Assembly: GCA_030374805.1 (NCBI GenBank)
Contig: JARGSG010000081.1
Span: 211,612 to 275,611 of the forward strand
DNA from: Gracilaria gracilis
Taxonomy: Eukaryota > Rhodophyta > Florideophyceae > Gracilariales > Gracilariaceae
Direction of reading: 5' to 3'
Length of the DNA stretch: 64,000 bases
Shown here piece after piece: positions 10,484 to 20,517 of this stretch. Below the pieces are notes generated by a model. It was not told the DNA's origin. It saw nothing but the letters and a program-made list of their open reading frames with translations, and made no database searches. Position numbers and translations under genes: made by a program. Position 1 is the first letter of the stretch, and the number at the start of each line of letters is the position of its first letter.

Positions 10484-13400
10484 ATGGCTACCAACACCGC
10501 GTACGAGGCTCCACAGAGACACTCATGCGTTCCAGGAGTTGATACGAATCTTAATACTTCAAATAATGCAGATCAGAACCTTTCACAAGAATTAGTACCA
10601 GGTGTATGCACTCCGAACTCTAGCAACCGGGTTAGAGGGAACCTTGATGTTGATAATCGTCTTAGTAGTGCTAAACCTGGAGATTGTGTCGGAAATGTGG
10701 ATGTGGATCACAACGGGAAAGAAGGTTGTTATGAAGAAGAGATTGAGTCTGAAGTATGCGCTACAGTAATGGAGAAAGATATCTCTGAGAAACAGGACGA
10801 CAAACATGACGTTGAAGGCGAGGATTTCGAAGCATCTGAACCTGACTCTCTAAGGAAGGTGAATGTAACCACCACACTCGCGCAGAAATATAGAAGAGAA
10901 CACGAAGGAGTGATTCACGACGGAAGCGATCATCCAGAACTAATGACCGATGACACTCAATCCAGGGTAGTGCCATACACATCTGGAAATTCCGCCCCCA
11001 AATCAGGTTCAGGATATGGTGGGGAGGATAACACCTCCTGCATCAGCTTTCACGATGACCATAGATTTGTAGAGAGCGATGCGGCGTATCTTCTTTGTGC
11101 AGGATCTGAATCTGAAAGAGGTCTAACTATAGCAGAGAACGAGTGAGATGCTAGTGTGACACCGTTCTCTCCATGGGCATCTGAAAACAGAAGATGCATA
11201 GATCTCTTCTTTAAGCACGCTTTGGCTCAGGGCGTAATGGACAACATTTTGGAGCTTTTCAATGCACCATATAAGTGTTGGAAGACCATTCTCTCCCGCT
11301 TGGCATTAGAATCTGGCATGCAAGATCTAACGATAACGTTCCCCATATGCCCTGGACATATGTGCTTCCACGATTTTTCCATTCTCCAATGTTCGGTATG
11401 CAGCAAGGTACGTCCTTCTGAACACAATGAAACTGCATTAAGGTATTCATGGATGAGTTTGAAACCAAGACTTGCCGCCATGCTCGCTAATGAGAACCGC
11501 TGCAAGAGTCTTTATGCCTACATTAATTCCCGGGAAGCCGCTGACGATGGGACTGTGCGCGACTTTTTTGATACTGAAGCGTTCAAGAGGATCGTAAGCG
11601 CTCATGGTGGGAAAGACAAAAACAAGAATGACATCTATGTGGCTGTTTCAGCTGACGGATTTCAGGCTTTCAGAAATCGGACCTACGACGTCTGGCCAAT
11701 CGCAGTAATCATATATAACCTCTCCCCTTGGGAGCGGTTTTCAGTGAAGAATGTTATTCCGTTCTCATTTGTGCCGGGACCATCCGAGCCAGTTGATCTT
11801 CAGTCTTTCATTGCTCCCCTAGTTCATGAGGTGCAATCCATTAACGACAGTGGGAAGGGTACTAAATTTCTGTTTTACGATGGAGTGGCACGTGACGTTA
11901 GAGTCCATTTGATATGGTTCACAGGTGACCTTCCAGCTGTGAAGAAAATTGCTGGTTTGAAGGGTCATAATGGGAGAAGACCATGTCGCTTTTGCCTCGT
12001 CGAGGGTATCTGGTCCCCGAGACACAACCATTAATACCATCCTAGCCGTGTTGCGACCCCGGAAAGAGTAAGACCACTATTTGACTTACGACAGCTTCCA
12101 CTACGTACTGTCGATGCCACAATGAGCAGTATGTGGGCCATTTCATTGCATCACGGTCAAAGTACGTCCGAAATTCAGGTAGCAACCGGCATCACAGGTG
12201 GATCCGTGCTATTCTCACTTCGGAATCTACGGCCCTATAAGTCATTTCCCATCGACATAATGCATCTGTTCTACAACATTGGTAAGGATATGGTTAGGTT
12301 GTGGATGAACGATACGCAAGAACCTTATGCCTTATCTAAACTGTCGTTGAGGCCTATTGATAAGGAGCTTTGCAACTTCGGGAAAGGGATACCTAGTGAG
12401 TTGGCTAGTCGACGGAGACCGCTAAGCAAGTTTGCAGAGTGGAAATCATCTGAGGTGAAAGCTTTCATTCTTTCATACAGTTTAGTGGTACTTGATGGAC
12501 ATCTGATGCCAGAGTATCTCTCAGGATGGGGTCTCTTCGTGGAAATAGTGGATATATGCTGGCGTGCATTGTTGAATGTGGGCGATATTGAAACTTTAGG
12601 GAAGATATGCGTTGCGTTCTACGAACACTTCGAGGACATGTACTACAGAGAAGATCCGGAACGCATAATCTTTGCAAGTATACGATCCACTTGATTCTTC
12701 ACTTGCAACAGGGAGTGCTTGAAAGTGGACCACCAGTTGGATACTCTCAATATTGGATGGAGCGGTATATTGGGTGGATCCAGGGAAGGGCGGGTGCTCG
12801 TAAACTTGCCGCAACCTCGTTGGTAAACGATGCAAAGCACATCGAAGCATATAATGCCTACTTTAAAATTCCATTCGTCATGGGAAATGCGGATACGTTT
12901 CAGAATCTGTCAAGCAAGGGTGGATACGAAGTGAGAGGAAACGGAAGGCAGTACGGATTGGGATCCAATACGGATATGGATGATGTGCTATCTACCTGCA
13001 TGAAGAGCTACTTGGTAAGAACGTATCCCGGCCTTAGCTCCTCAGAAGCACTCGAAATAATGAATTTGATCGATAATATCACTTTTAGGCCTCGTTTAAG
13101 CTTTCTGAGTGACGATATCGTACAGCATACCCGAACAAGACTGTTGCCTAGAACGTTAGATGAAATCACATCCCGCATTCGCGATAACTGCCATGTGGCA
13201 TGCGAAATGGACGAAGAGGATGAATACATCAGTGTGTACTATGGTAGGCTGCTCATGTTGGTAGAGTTTGCCATCGAATCCGACTACTCTTGAAGATGGG
13301 ATTATTGGGAAAATGATCATCAAGTGGCGCTGTTTGACTGGGCGACAGGGCTCGAAGTAGGGACGGAAAGTCAGGTGTTCAAGAATTGTATGTCACAAGA

Positions 13401-13669
13401 TGCTTTCGGAACGAAGTCCATGGAGGATGTTTCCATTGTCAAGAGGCTTATTAGCATCGTCGACCATTTCGTTCCTTCCGATAAGCCTGGAATTGGCTAA
13501 TCAACTACGTCTACATCTTCGATCGCTCGCCCAACACGCGGACGGAAACGGTGCTACTTCATTGATGATAATCTTCGTTCTGATAAGCTCTTGCTTCGAA
13601 GTGAAGCCTCAGAGGACTCTAAGAACCGCGTTTTATCGGGACTTAGATCGGCAAGACTCTCGCATTGAA
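10484..13669 (+). pseudogene. Tnp2-type transposase (CACTA/EnSpm superfamily), decayed
   Basis: The frame begins at an ATG in ccATGG context (10484). The first ~220 codons are acidic and low in hydrophobics. From about 11156 the protein has Tnp2 family features. There is a zinc-like pair CPGHxC/CxxC at 11348-11401. A DG-containing core follows (Ser-Ala-Asp-Gly-Phe-Gln-Ala-Phe-Arg, near 11648), then Trp-Pro-Ile-Ala...Asn-Leu-Ser-Pro and a Pro-Gly-Pro motif, then a CRFC motif near 11990. Downstream come Pro-Ile-Asp-Ile-Met-His-Leu-Phe-Tyr and Tyr-Trp-Met-Glu-Arg-Tyr-Ile-Gly. Tnp2 is the catalytic transposase of CACTA elements. It is broken by TGA 11144, TAA 12032, a frame change near 12665, TGA 13291 and TAA 13498; reading continues in frame past the last two to about 13669. 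Introns could explain some breaks, but in-frame continuity across the stops argues for decay. Confidence 0.75.
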
Positions 13670-14284
13670 TATGAAGGAAAGCAAGCAGTGAAGTGGAAAC
13701 GGAAGAAAGGAGGATAAAAATGCTGATTGTATGATAATCGAGAACGCTTGTTGGGTTCAGATGGAGTGCCGGTGGAGGTGGAAGCTTTATAACATACTCG
13801 CAATGGCAACCGGTGTGCAATACATGAGCGAATGGAGGGCGAGGATGAAGGACTAGATTTAGTAGCGTTTGCGGAAAATTAATGTATTAGTGAGCGCAAA
13901 CGGAGATTCTCGATAAAGCGTTATTGTCATTAACGTGCGTGATGTTCTCGTCTACCTGAACATGACCACCGGTAATAACCGACAGTCATGTGAGGTTAGG
14001 ATGAGGCTTAGATGATGCAAGTTTGACTTGCAATCGGATGCAAAATGGAGACGGATGGTGCGTCCATATATGTACCAGAATTCCTTCGTTTTATGGCCGT
14101 GAGAGGTGTCAAAAAGGAAGCCGCATGGGTATCATCAACGTTGCAAACGGAGTGCAATAATATCCAAGTATACTCAATATGCACTCTGTTTCTGTAAAAT
14201 AAAGTCAAATTAATTGCCCATTCCAGACCCATCTGTATACCATCAATTGCACTCACATTGCGCACATATTTTTGGGAATTTTCT
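13670..14284. other. No gene seen
   Basis: About 600 bp between the end of the Tnp2 coding remnant and the first recognisable gag codons of the decayed Ty3/gypsy copy. I found no convincing frame, LTR, terminal repeat or RNA gene. Confidence 0.4.
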
Positions 14285-15592
14285 TGTACGGAAGTTGCTA
14301 TCATATCGATACTCTTGGTCGGGAGATTTCTCATTGGATCGCACACCCGGTGGGACGGGTAGAGCGAAAGATTGCATCAAGCCTATGCAACTTTGACTAC
14401 ACAACCAGAATTTTTCTGGAGAGGATCCAATATTGGTGCTGGAGTTCCTTGCCCGCTTTGTAGTGGAAGACGATATACTCGAGATGAGCGAAGGAAAGAC
14501 GTACATCGCGTTATCATAATTTTACGGGGTGCGGCCGAAGACCAATTCAAATCTGTAAGAAGTTCCTCAAGGGTCGCCGAAGGAGAAGTGACATGCTGGC
14601 CGGAAGCTGTTCAATACCTGTTAAGGTCGTATGCGACGAATTAAGCTATTGAGTCTGCAATCTTTGCTCTGCGAGATACCCGCCAGTGTGCTGGAGAAGT
14701 TCAAACCGATTTTTAGGTACGTCTCAACAAAGCGTTCCACCGCAGTGGTAATGTCTACCCCGCCGGGGAACGTTGTACGATGTTCATTGATGGGCTCGAC
14801 CATGCCATCAAGACACTCGTCGCCTGTCATAGGGAGGATAAGCTGAAGATCACTTATCTGGAGCTGGTCCAAACCGCACGAGCGGAAGGTGATTCAATGT
14901 GTGCACGTGTCCCTCAATCGAAGTCGAAGTCCGCTAAGACGTTGGTGATAGAAGCACCAGCACCGCCTCTCTCGCTGCTCGCGGAAAACCACCCCAAGGA
15001 GGGGTAGGACACCATTTATTAGGCACACGGCGACGTCGGTTCAGTTCCTACATCGGAACTACCGTCCACGACAGATACTTCTTTCGCGACCACACAAGAG
15101 GAGCACTTCTTCTATGCGGACGGTACTCGTGTTCGCGCGGCGCAGATTCCGTATTCGAACAGAGTTTCCCGTTGTCAACGGCCTGGATCGAAGGATACCT
15201 GCCCTGCGGTACGTTTTGGCGAAGCTCGGGATGGAACTCCATGAGGGGCAGCGACGAGGCTGATATGCCACATCTGATAAAGGCATGGCCACGTTTCGCC
15301 GCAATGTCTCCTCTCAGAGAGAGAATTGGCTAAGATCGTAGTGAACTACGAGGTCCTCCTTCCAGAGAAGAAGCGCTCGGTACCGACAGCCTCGTATCTG
15401 CGTGCCAAGATGTACTTCTCGCACGTGGTTCCGCAATCGCGGTCAGTGCCAATGGCATCGGTCGTCCCTGCTCAGAAGGTAGTCGAGCCAAACAAGACGT
15501 GAGTGGTAGAAGCCCCGCGCGAGTCCCTCGCCCTCGTAATGAAGGAGAACCCTGGAACACCACCAGAGGCGGGAAATTCCCCGGGAAACTGA
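14285..15592 (+). pseudogene. gag: gag remnant with CCHC knuckle trace
   Basis: Matches the gag capsid-like region of the full-length element (Ser-Leu-Asp-Arg-Thr, Ala-Glu-Asp-Gln-Phe/Tyr, Met-Phe-Ile-Asp-Gly-Leu-Asp) across several frames. At 15266-15307 a zinc knuckle CX2CX4HX4C can be aligned; its second Cys codon and the following codon are TGA and TAA here. The gag frame (start positions congruent to 2 mod 3 near the knuckle) continues, apart from a TGA near 15498, to a TGA at 15590-15592 directly after a slippery heptamer. Confidence 0.75.
15583..15592 (+). promoter_or_regulatory. Candidate -1 programmed frameshift site (GGGAAAC + TGA)
   Basis: In gag phase the bases read G GGA AAC TGA. 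G GGA AAC fits the canonical X XXY YYZ slippery heptamer, and the gag stop follows at once. The protease frame is exactly -1 relative to gag and is open across this point. The same -1 relation holds in the full-length elements. That is the arrangement expected for translational control of the Gag to Gag-Pol ratio. The copy itself is dead, so this is a fossil of the mechanism. Confidence 0.6.
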
Positions 15593-16410
15593 AGATGAGA
15601 GTCTCCCCTTCGAGAGAGGCGTCCTCAGAGTTGAGGCTGTTCACGCCCGAGGCGTCGTCGTCTCGCTCTCCAGTGAAAATCTTCCCAAGGAACGACACCG
15701 CAGACGTGGACTCTGAACAACTAGGTGTTCAGCGTCGACCGTGGATACGGGTGAAAAATAACCGGATTCCGGATCGAGTCTTGGTCATGTCCAAGCGTAA
15801 CTACAAGGTATACGCTGACCTTGGCCTAAACCCCCAATGTATGGTGAGAATTCTAACTGTGCTGGACACTGTGGTGACCCGAACTTTCTCGTGTAATCTC
15901 TATTGCCCCCGCAATTGCGGTCTCGTATCCGTCTTGACACAGTTCCGGAGGTTGCTGATGCGAACAACAACCCGTTGAAAACGGTGGGAGTCATACAGTT
16001 GTTCGTACAACTGGGCACCTCCATGGTGAAGCTGGACTTTGTCGTCTGCCATTCATTGGCTGCCCCAGTTATACAGGGACACGATTACTGCGACAGGTTT
16101 GTCGACGCCATCCGGCCCCTTCTCAGACATGTGGAATTGGACAATTCATCATCTATCTCGATTTTCCGCCGCCCTCTGAGATCCCCTTCGAAGAAGCAGG
16201 TCCCACCGCCTGCTGCACAGGAACCGCCAGCCACATCCTGGGAATGCACGAAGCTTCGCGTTGCGAAGTCGGTTTCTATAGCGCCGGAATCCCAGGTCAT
16301 GGTACAAGTAAGTTCCCGTCAACATTGTCTTTGGGTTATTCAAACCTTATCTTCGTTGTACGAGCGATGCGAACTTGCCGTTGGGAACAGAGTTATGCAG
16401 ATTTGACCGG
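15593..16410 (+). pseudogene. pol: Aspartic protease remnant
   Basis: The protease segment is recognisable by Trp-Ile-Arg-Val-Lys-Asn, Leu-Gly-Leu-Asn-Pro-Gln and Val-Arg-Ile-Leu-Thr-Val-Leu-Asp. The catalytic Asp-Ser/Thr-Gly triad of the family is disrupted: after Leu-Asp-Thr the reading frame is shifted by small indels near 15870. Downstream Val-Ala-Asp-Ala-Asn-Asn-Asn-Pro is conserved with the full-length elements but in another frame. Confidence 0.7.
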
Positions 16411-16500
16411 ATACTTCTCTCCTTGTATTAGTTGCCAACCTTGGCACCAAAGCCCACTATCTGATAACGAACCAAGTAATTTGATCAGCATCCGCTTGCA

Positions 16501-17700
16501 ATGCTCTCGACGAAGATGACGGCTGCCAATGTCTTCGGTTTGGCTTCCTCTAAAGAGGACACTAACCGCGAGGCGGTCGACGCTCTGTCTAGGGAGGGGG
16601 AGAAGACTACCGCTGAAACGGAGTTGAAACTGATGGAATCGGATACGAAACTTATTCCTGATCCAGGCGAGCAGGGACCGACAAGCTACGACCGACGTGA
16701 CCCGGTGAATGCTCTCGAAGAGCTGGATCTCGGCCATGTACCTGTATCGCACCTGGAACGCCTCCGTGATATGTTACGGGAATTTACCACAATGTGGGAA
16801 AGCTCTCTTGGAGAGATTAATGCGACGGAACACAATATCGACTTGTGGTCCAGCTCGCGTCAGTTAGCACAACTCTACAGGGCAGGACTGAAAGCTCGGG
16901 AAGAGGAGCAGTTCCAAGTGGACAAGATGCTCCATGCCGGGTCGATTGAACCTGTTTAATCACCCTGGGCATCTCCAGTTGTACCGGCCATTGCATCTGA
17001 CGGCAGGTGGAGGTTTTGCGTGAACTAAGGTCACCTGAACTTTGTAACGGTACGGGACGCCTACCCCATACCGCGTATGGGTAATTGCATCGATTCGCTC
17101 CGTGACGCTACCGTGTTCACGGCTTTGGACGCCAATTGGGGCGACTGGCAAGTCTCTGTAAGTGAAGATGACCGCGACAAGACAGCGCTTGTCTGCCACT
17201 CTAGATCTTACCGCTTCAAGCGGATGGCCTTTGGTTTAACCAACGCCCCCGCTACTTTTCAGCGAGCGGTAGATATTCTACTTAACAGCTTTAAGTAGCG
17301 GACGTGTCTGATCTATCTGGATGACATCATTGTCTTCTCAGATAACCTAGACGACTATCTCACCCATGTCAGGGAAGTTATGAACGTTTTACGGGATGAA
17401 GGGATAACCCTCAAGCTGAGGAAATGTGAGTTCTTCACAGATACCATCAAGTATCAAGGACACATAATCCGTACTGGGCGGTTGATGATCGAGGATGCGC
17501 GCGTGAAGTCCCTAGCTCAGGCGAGGGAACCCCACACGCAAACCGAACTTTGCTCCTTCTTAGGGCTTATCAACGTCTATCGACGGTTTATCCTGAACTT
17601 TTCGGACATCCCTGCTCCCTTGTATGCGCTCTTGGGCAAGTGACAACCGCCAAAACTGTATCGCTGTACATCCGTGCAAACAGATGCTTTCAACTCCTTA
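16501..17700 (+). pseudogene. pol: Reverse transcriptase remnant
   Basis: One frame carries the linker and RT fingers/palm, with stops TAA 16957, TAA 17026, TAG 17296 and TGA 17641. Conserved RT motifs are visible: Thr-Ala-Leu-Asp-Ala-Asn-Trp-Gly, Phe-Gly-Leu-Thr-Asn-Ala-Pro-Ala-Thr-Phe-Gln, and the catalytic Tyr-Leu-Asp-Asp-Ile-Ile-Val-Phe box near 17317. These are Ty3/gypsy signatures. The stops replace sense codons of the full-length element (Tyr to TAA, Trp to TAG, Gly to TGA), so they are ordinary nonsense mutations. Confidence 0.85.
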
Positions 17701-18330
17701 CAAAGGCTGTCAAGACAGCACCAATCCTGTCACTACCAAAATTGGGATTACCGTACTCCGTGGAAACGGACTCGAGTGACTACCAAGTTGGTTGCGCTCT
17801 GTTCCAAATCACTCCAGAAGGGGAATGGAAACCCATCTGGTACTGGTCACGTTCACTCAATGTCCACGAACGGAACTAATACGTTTCGGAGAAAGAGTGC
17901 CTCGCAGTCGGCTGGGTACTGTCGGCCCTCCGTCTGTATCTCATGGGTGTTCAATTTACCATTTAAACGGATCACTTCGGACTGAGGTGGTTGATGAATA
18001 TCTCTGATCCATCTGGCCGCCTGATGCGGTGGAAACGCCTCTAGCAGAATATGACTTTAAAGTTATATACAAGAAAGGAGCTCAGAACACTCAGACAGAC
18101 GCGCTGTGGCGATTGCTCACGAGTGGGGAAGTCCTCGCCTCCGAGGATGACAAGATCTCTTGCTTCATCGTGGATGGGATGGACCCGGGTGACCCGGTAA
18201 TGGACTTCGAGGGCGATTGGCCAGAAGACTGGCAAATGCATGCTGACATCGACGAACTACTCGGTTCAAGCGAGACACCTACTGAGACACCCCTACCGGG
18301 GACATTTGTACCTATTGCCCGAGAGTAACT
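17701..18330 (+). pseudogene. pol: RNase H and tether remnant
   Basis: After a -1 frame change near 17695-17705 the RNase H core appears ([14 protein letters not shown]). The following Glu-Lys-Glu-Cys-Leu-Ala and Thr-Asp-His segments lie in the same or nearby frames, with stops. The acidic tether (Asp-Trp-Pro-Glu-Asp-Trp, Asp-Ile-Asp-Glu-Leu-Leu) precedes integrase. Confidence 0.75.
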
Positions 18331-19560
18331 GATCTGAGAACAGTTCGGGGACTTCTTTTGCGTAAGGATACGTGCCCTTCTTAACGGTGGTGAGACTCCC
18401 CCCTTCGGGTTGAACGTAAAAGGCTACCTCGTAGAGCTGGTCGAAGCCAATCCACAAGTCGTGGTACCGCGCTTCCTGCCGACGCGGGTTCTTCAAGTCT
18501 CGCATTTCGCCAAACTTGGTGGCCACTCAGGTTGAAGGAAACTTTACTTAACCCTGCGAAGGGACTTCTACTGGGTTGCCATGGCGTTAGATTGCTACGC
18601 TACTATACGCTTCTGTACAGAGTGTAAAAAGAACCGAGTGAAACTTCGGAAGAACAGTAAGCAGCTGATGTTATTCCCTGCTAGGGCACCGCTCGCGTTT
18701 GTCGCGATCGACATCCTCGGACCACTCGTCACTACTAAGAGGGGGATAAAGTTCATACTTCTGATCACCGATCGCTTTTCAAAGCTTGTTGGGACTGTGT
18801 CTCTCAGGGGAGTAGCCGCTTTCACGGTAGCGAATGCGTTCGTGACGCATTGTGCTTTCGTCTATGTACCTCCAGTTGAGTTGTTGTCCCATAACGGTAA
18901 GCAATTCGCGTCACGTTTCTTCCAGGATGTCATTCGCATCCTGGACGGGAAGAACTTGTTCATAACGATCTATCATTCTCAATGTAATTGGAAGGTCGAA
19001 CGGTTCAACCGGTCTATCCTAGCTGCGCTACGTTCCTACGTAGCTGATCACCCTAAAACTTGGGACTTGTACACTGATGCGCTCACGTTTGCCTACAATA
19101 CACAAGTTCACCGGACTACCGGAGTATCACCATTCGAATTGGTACTGTCGCGAACGCCCCCGCCAGTCGCGTTGGAAGCCGAAGCTACACTGGACAACTT
19201 TCCATCTGTGGGTAACTACCGCTAGAACTGGAAACAGTGGCTCTCAAAGCTGGTACCCGCTGTGCGGAAGTCGATGGCACGTACACAAGCAACGTACAAA
19301 CGAGATTTCGAAGACCAACTACATCGGGCAAAGCCTCCCCAATTCGCGGCCGCTAACTACGTGTTTGTAAGAAGGAGTACTGCAACCCTGAATAGGGAAA
19401 AGCGCCACGAGCTCTCACCAGTGGCAAGTGGACCCTTCAAGGTGAATGTTGTTAAGAACGACACTGTCGTGGTGAAAATGGGCGACACGCACGAATACCT
19501 TTCGCACGATCGCGGTTTTCTGGCCCCATCACCCTCACCTGAGTTAATCTTGCAGAATGC
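18331..19560 (+). pseudogene. pol: Integrase remnant
   Basis: The zinc-binding region is partly present (His-Phe-Ala-Lys-Leu-Gly-Gly-His, then CTEC near 18613) and the catalytic core is mostly open from 18581 to 19225. The first catalytic Asp (Ala-Ile-Asp-Ile-Leu-Gly) and the Glu (Lys-Val-Glu-Arg-Phe-Asn) are kept, but the second Asp is His (Leu-Leu-Ser-His-Asn-Gly), so the DDE triad is broken. The C-terminal segment with Gly-Pro-Phe-Lys and Leu-Ser-His-Asp-Arg is present in another frame up to about 19,560, where homology stops. Confidence 0.8.
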
Positions 19561-19785
19561 AGCTTCCCGACAACAGAGTCAGCAACCACAGTTACTTCGG
19601 TGGCACAACATTCTGTTGTATTGCCACGCCGGTTTCGGGTTATTGGAAGACTGCAAAACAGAGAAGCAGGGAGAGTACGAACGTTTGGCCACATTCATAT
19701 ACAATGCTGAAATATTCAGGGTGTCCCAAAGAGCAATCGAGCGGCTGATGAGAGCATCCACCCCCAATTCTTATTTTTCTTATAG

Positions 19786-20517
19786 AACGTTGATCTCATG
19801 TGCACTTCAGAAGTCTCACATCGAGAAGTCATATGTAAAGTGTGCGTTAATGGCCATGCACCCCAGGCAAGAAGGCTTCGTTCCGCGGCGTTCTGTCTCA
19901 CCTGTCAGTCAGATTTGAAAAAGAGCAACAGAAAGTTCTGGTTCTTGAAGCCCTCGTCAGTGCTGACGGCGTGTGGTCGAGCTGCAGATTGTTTTCAGGC
20001 AATGATGAGTGGTTGCATATGCGCAAAAGAATCATTATCAAAACCTCGTTCCGCACAAACTGTTCATGATTACTACCATGGTCACATGTTCATAGGACAG
20101 CACGCTGAACGTTTGCAACAGTGGAGTTCAGAAACGAATGAGCTTTTCATATTAGTATCTTTGTCTCCTGACGGTTTTGAGTGTGCGAAAAACCGGAGGG
20201 GTGAACCCATCTTATCCTCGCCAGTTGTGTGCCCAATTCTGAATTATGAGCCGGAACAGCGAAGTAAGGCTTCCAACTGCATCATCAACGCAGTGATACC
20301 CTCTTCGCATGACCCAGAGTACTTCGATACATTCAAGAGCGAGCTTATATCTGATTTAAAGTGCATGGAAGAAGGTTGTGCAGTATCTTGTTATGAAGGA
20401 AAGATAAGGGCTGAACGCTGTATGGATGGTTGGGAAGATGAAGAATCTAGTGGGGGACGGGTTGTTGAGATGGAGAATGAATTAGGTGAGAGGTTGCTGG
20501 GTGTGTGGAAGCGGTGA
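19786..20517 (+). pseudogene. Tnp2-like transposase fragment running into satellite
   Basis: The ATG is at 19798; the frame is open a few codons further back to 19786, just after a pyrimidine-rich tract ending TATAG that resembles a 3' splice acceptor. The protein has a CxxCxxGH...CLTC zinc-like motif (residues about 14-37). Next comes a segment Ser-Pro-Asp-Gly-Phe-Glu-Cys-Ala...Pro-Val-Val-Cys-Pro-Ile-Leu-Asn-Tyr-Glu-Pro, which parallels the Ala-Asp-Gly-Phe...Trp-Pro-Ile...Asn-Leu-Ser-Pro core of the Tnp2 gene at 11 kb. After about residue 220 the coding sequence is satellite monomer (from about 20461), so the natural C-terminus is lost. I read it as a truncated second CACTA-type gene; host origin is possible. 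Confidence 0.45.

Larger units (their letters stand above)
14285..19560 (+). mobile_element. Decayed Ty3/gypsy retrotransposon copy, LTRs absent
   Basis: This stretch aligns collinearly with the internal region of the full-length elements (27,608 to about 32,870), from mid-gag through protease, RT, RNase H and the integrase C-terminus, with many substitutions and small indels. Homology begins abruptly inside gag and ends after the integrase GPF/Y-like segment (Gly-Pro-Phe-Lys near 19430). No LTR, PBS, polypurine tract, chromodomain or antisense ORF is present. It is therefore truncated at both ends. It carries many stops, and its sequence is clearly more diverged from the full-length elements than those are from each other, so it is an older member of the same family. 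Its value is comparative: it shows which lesions in the full-length copies are private and which frame changes are shared. Confidence 0.9.
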
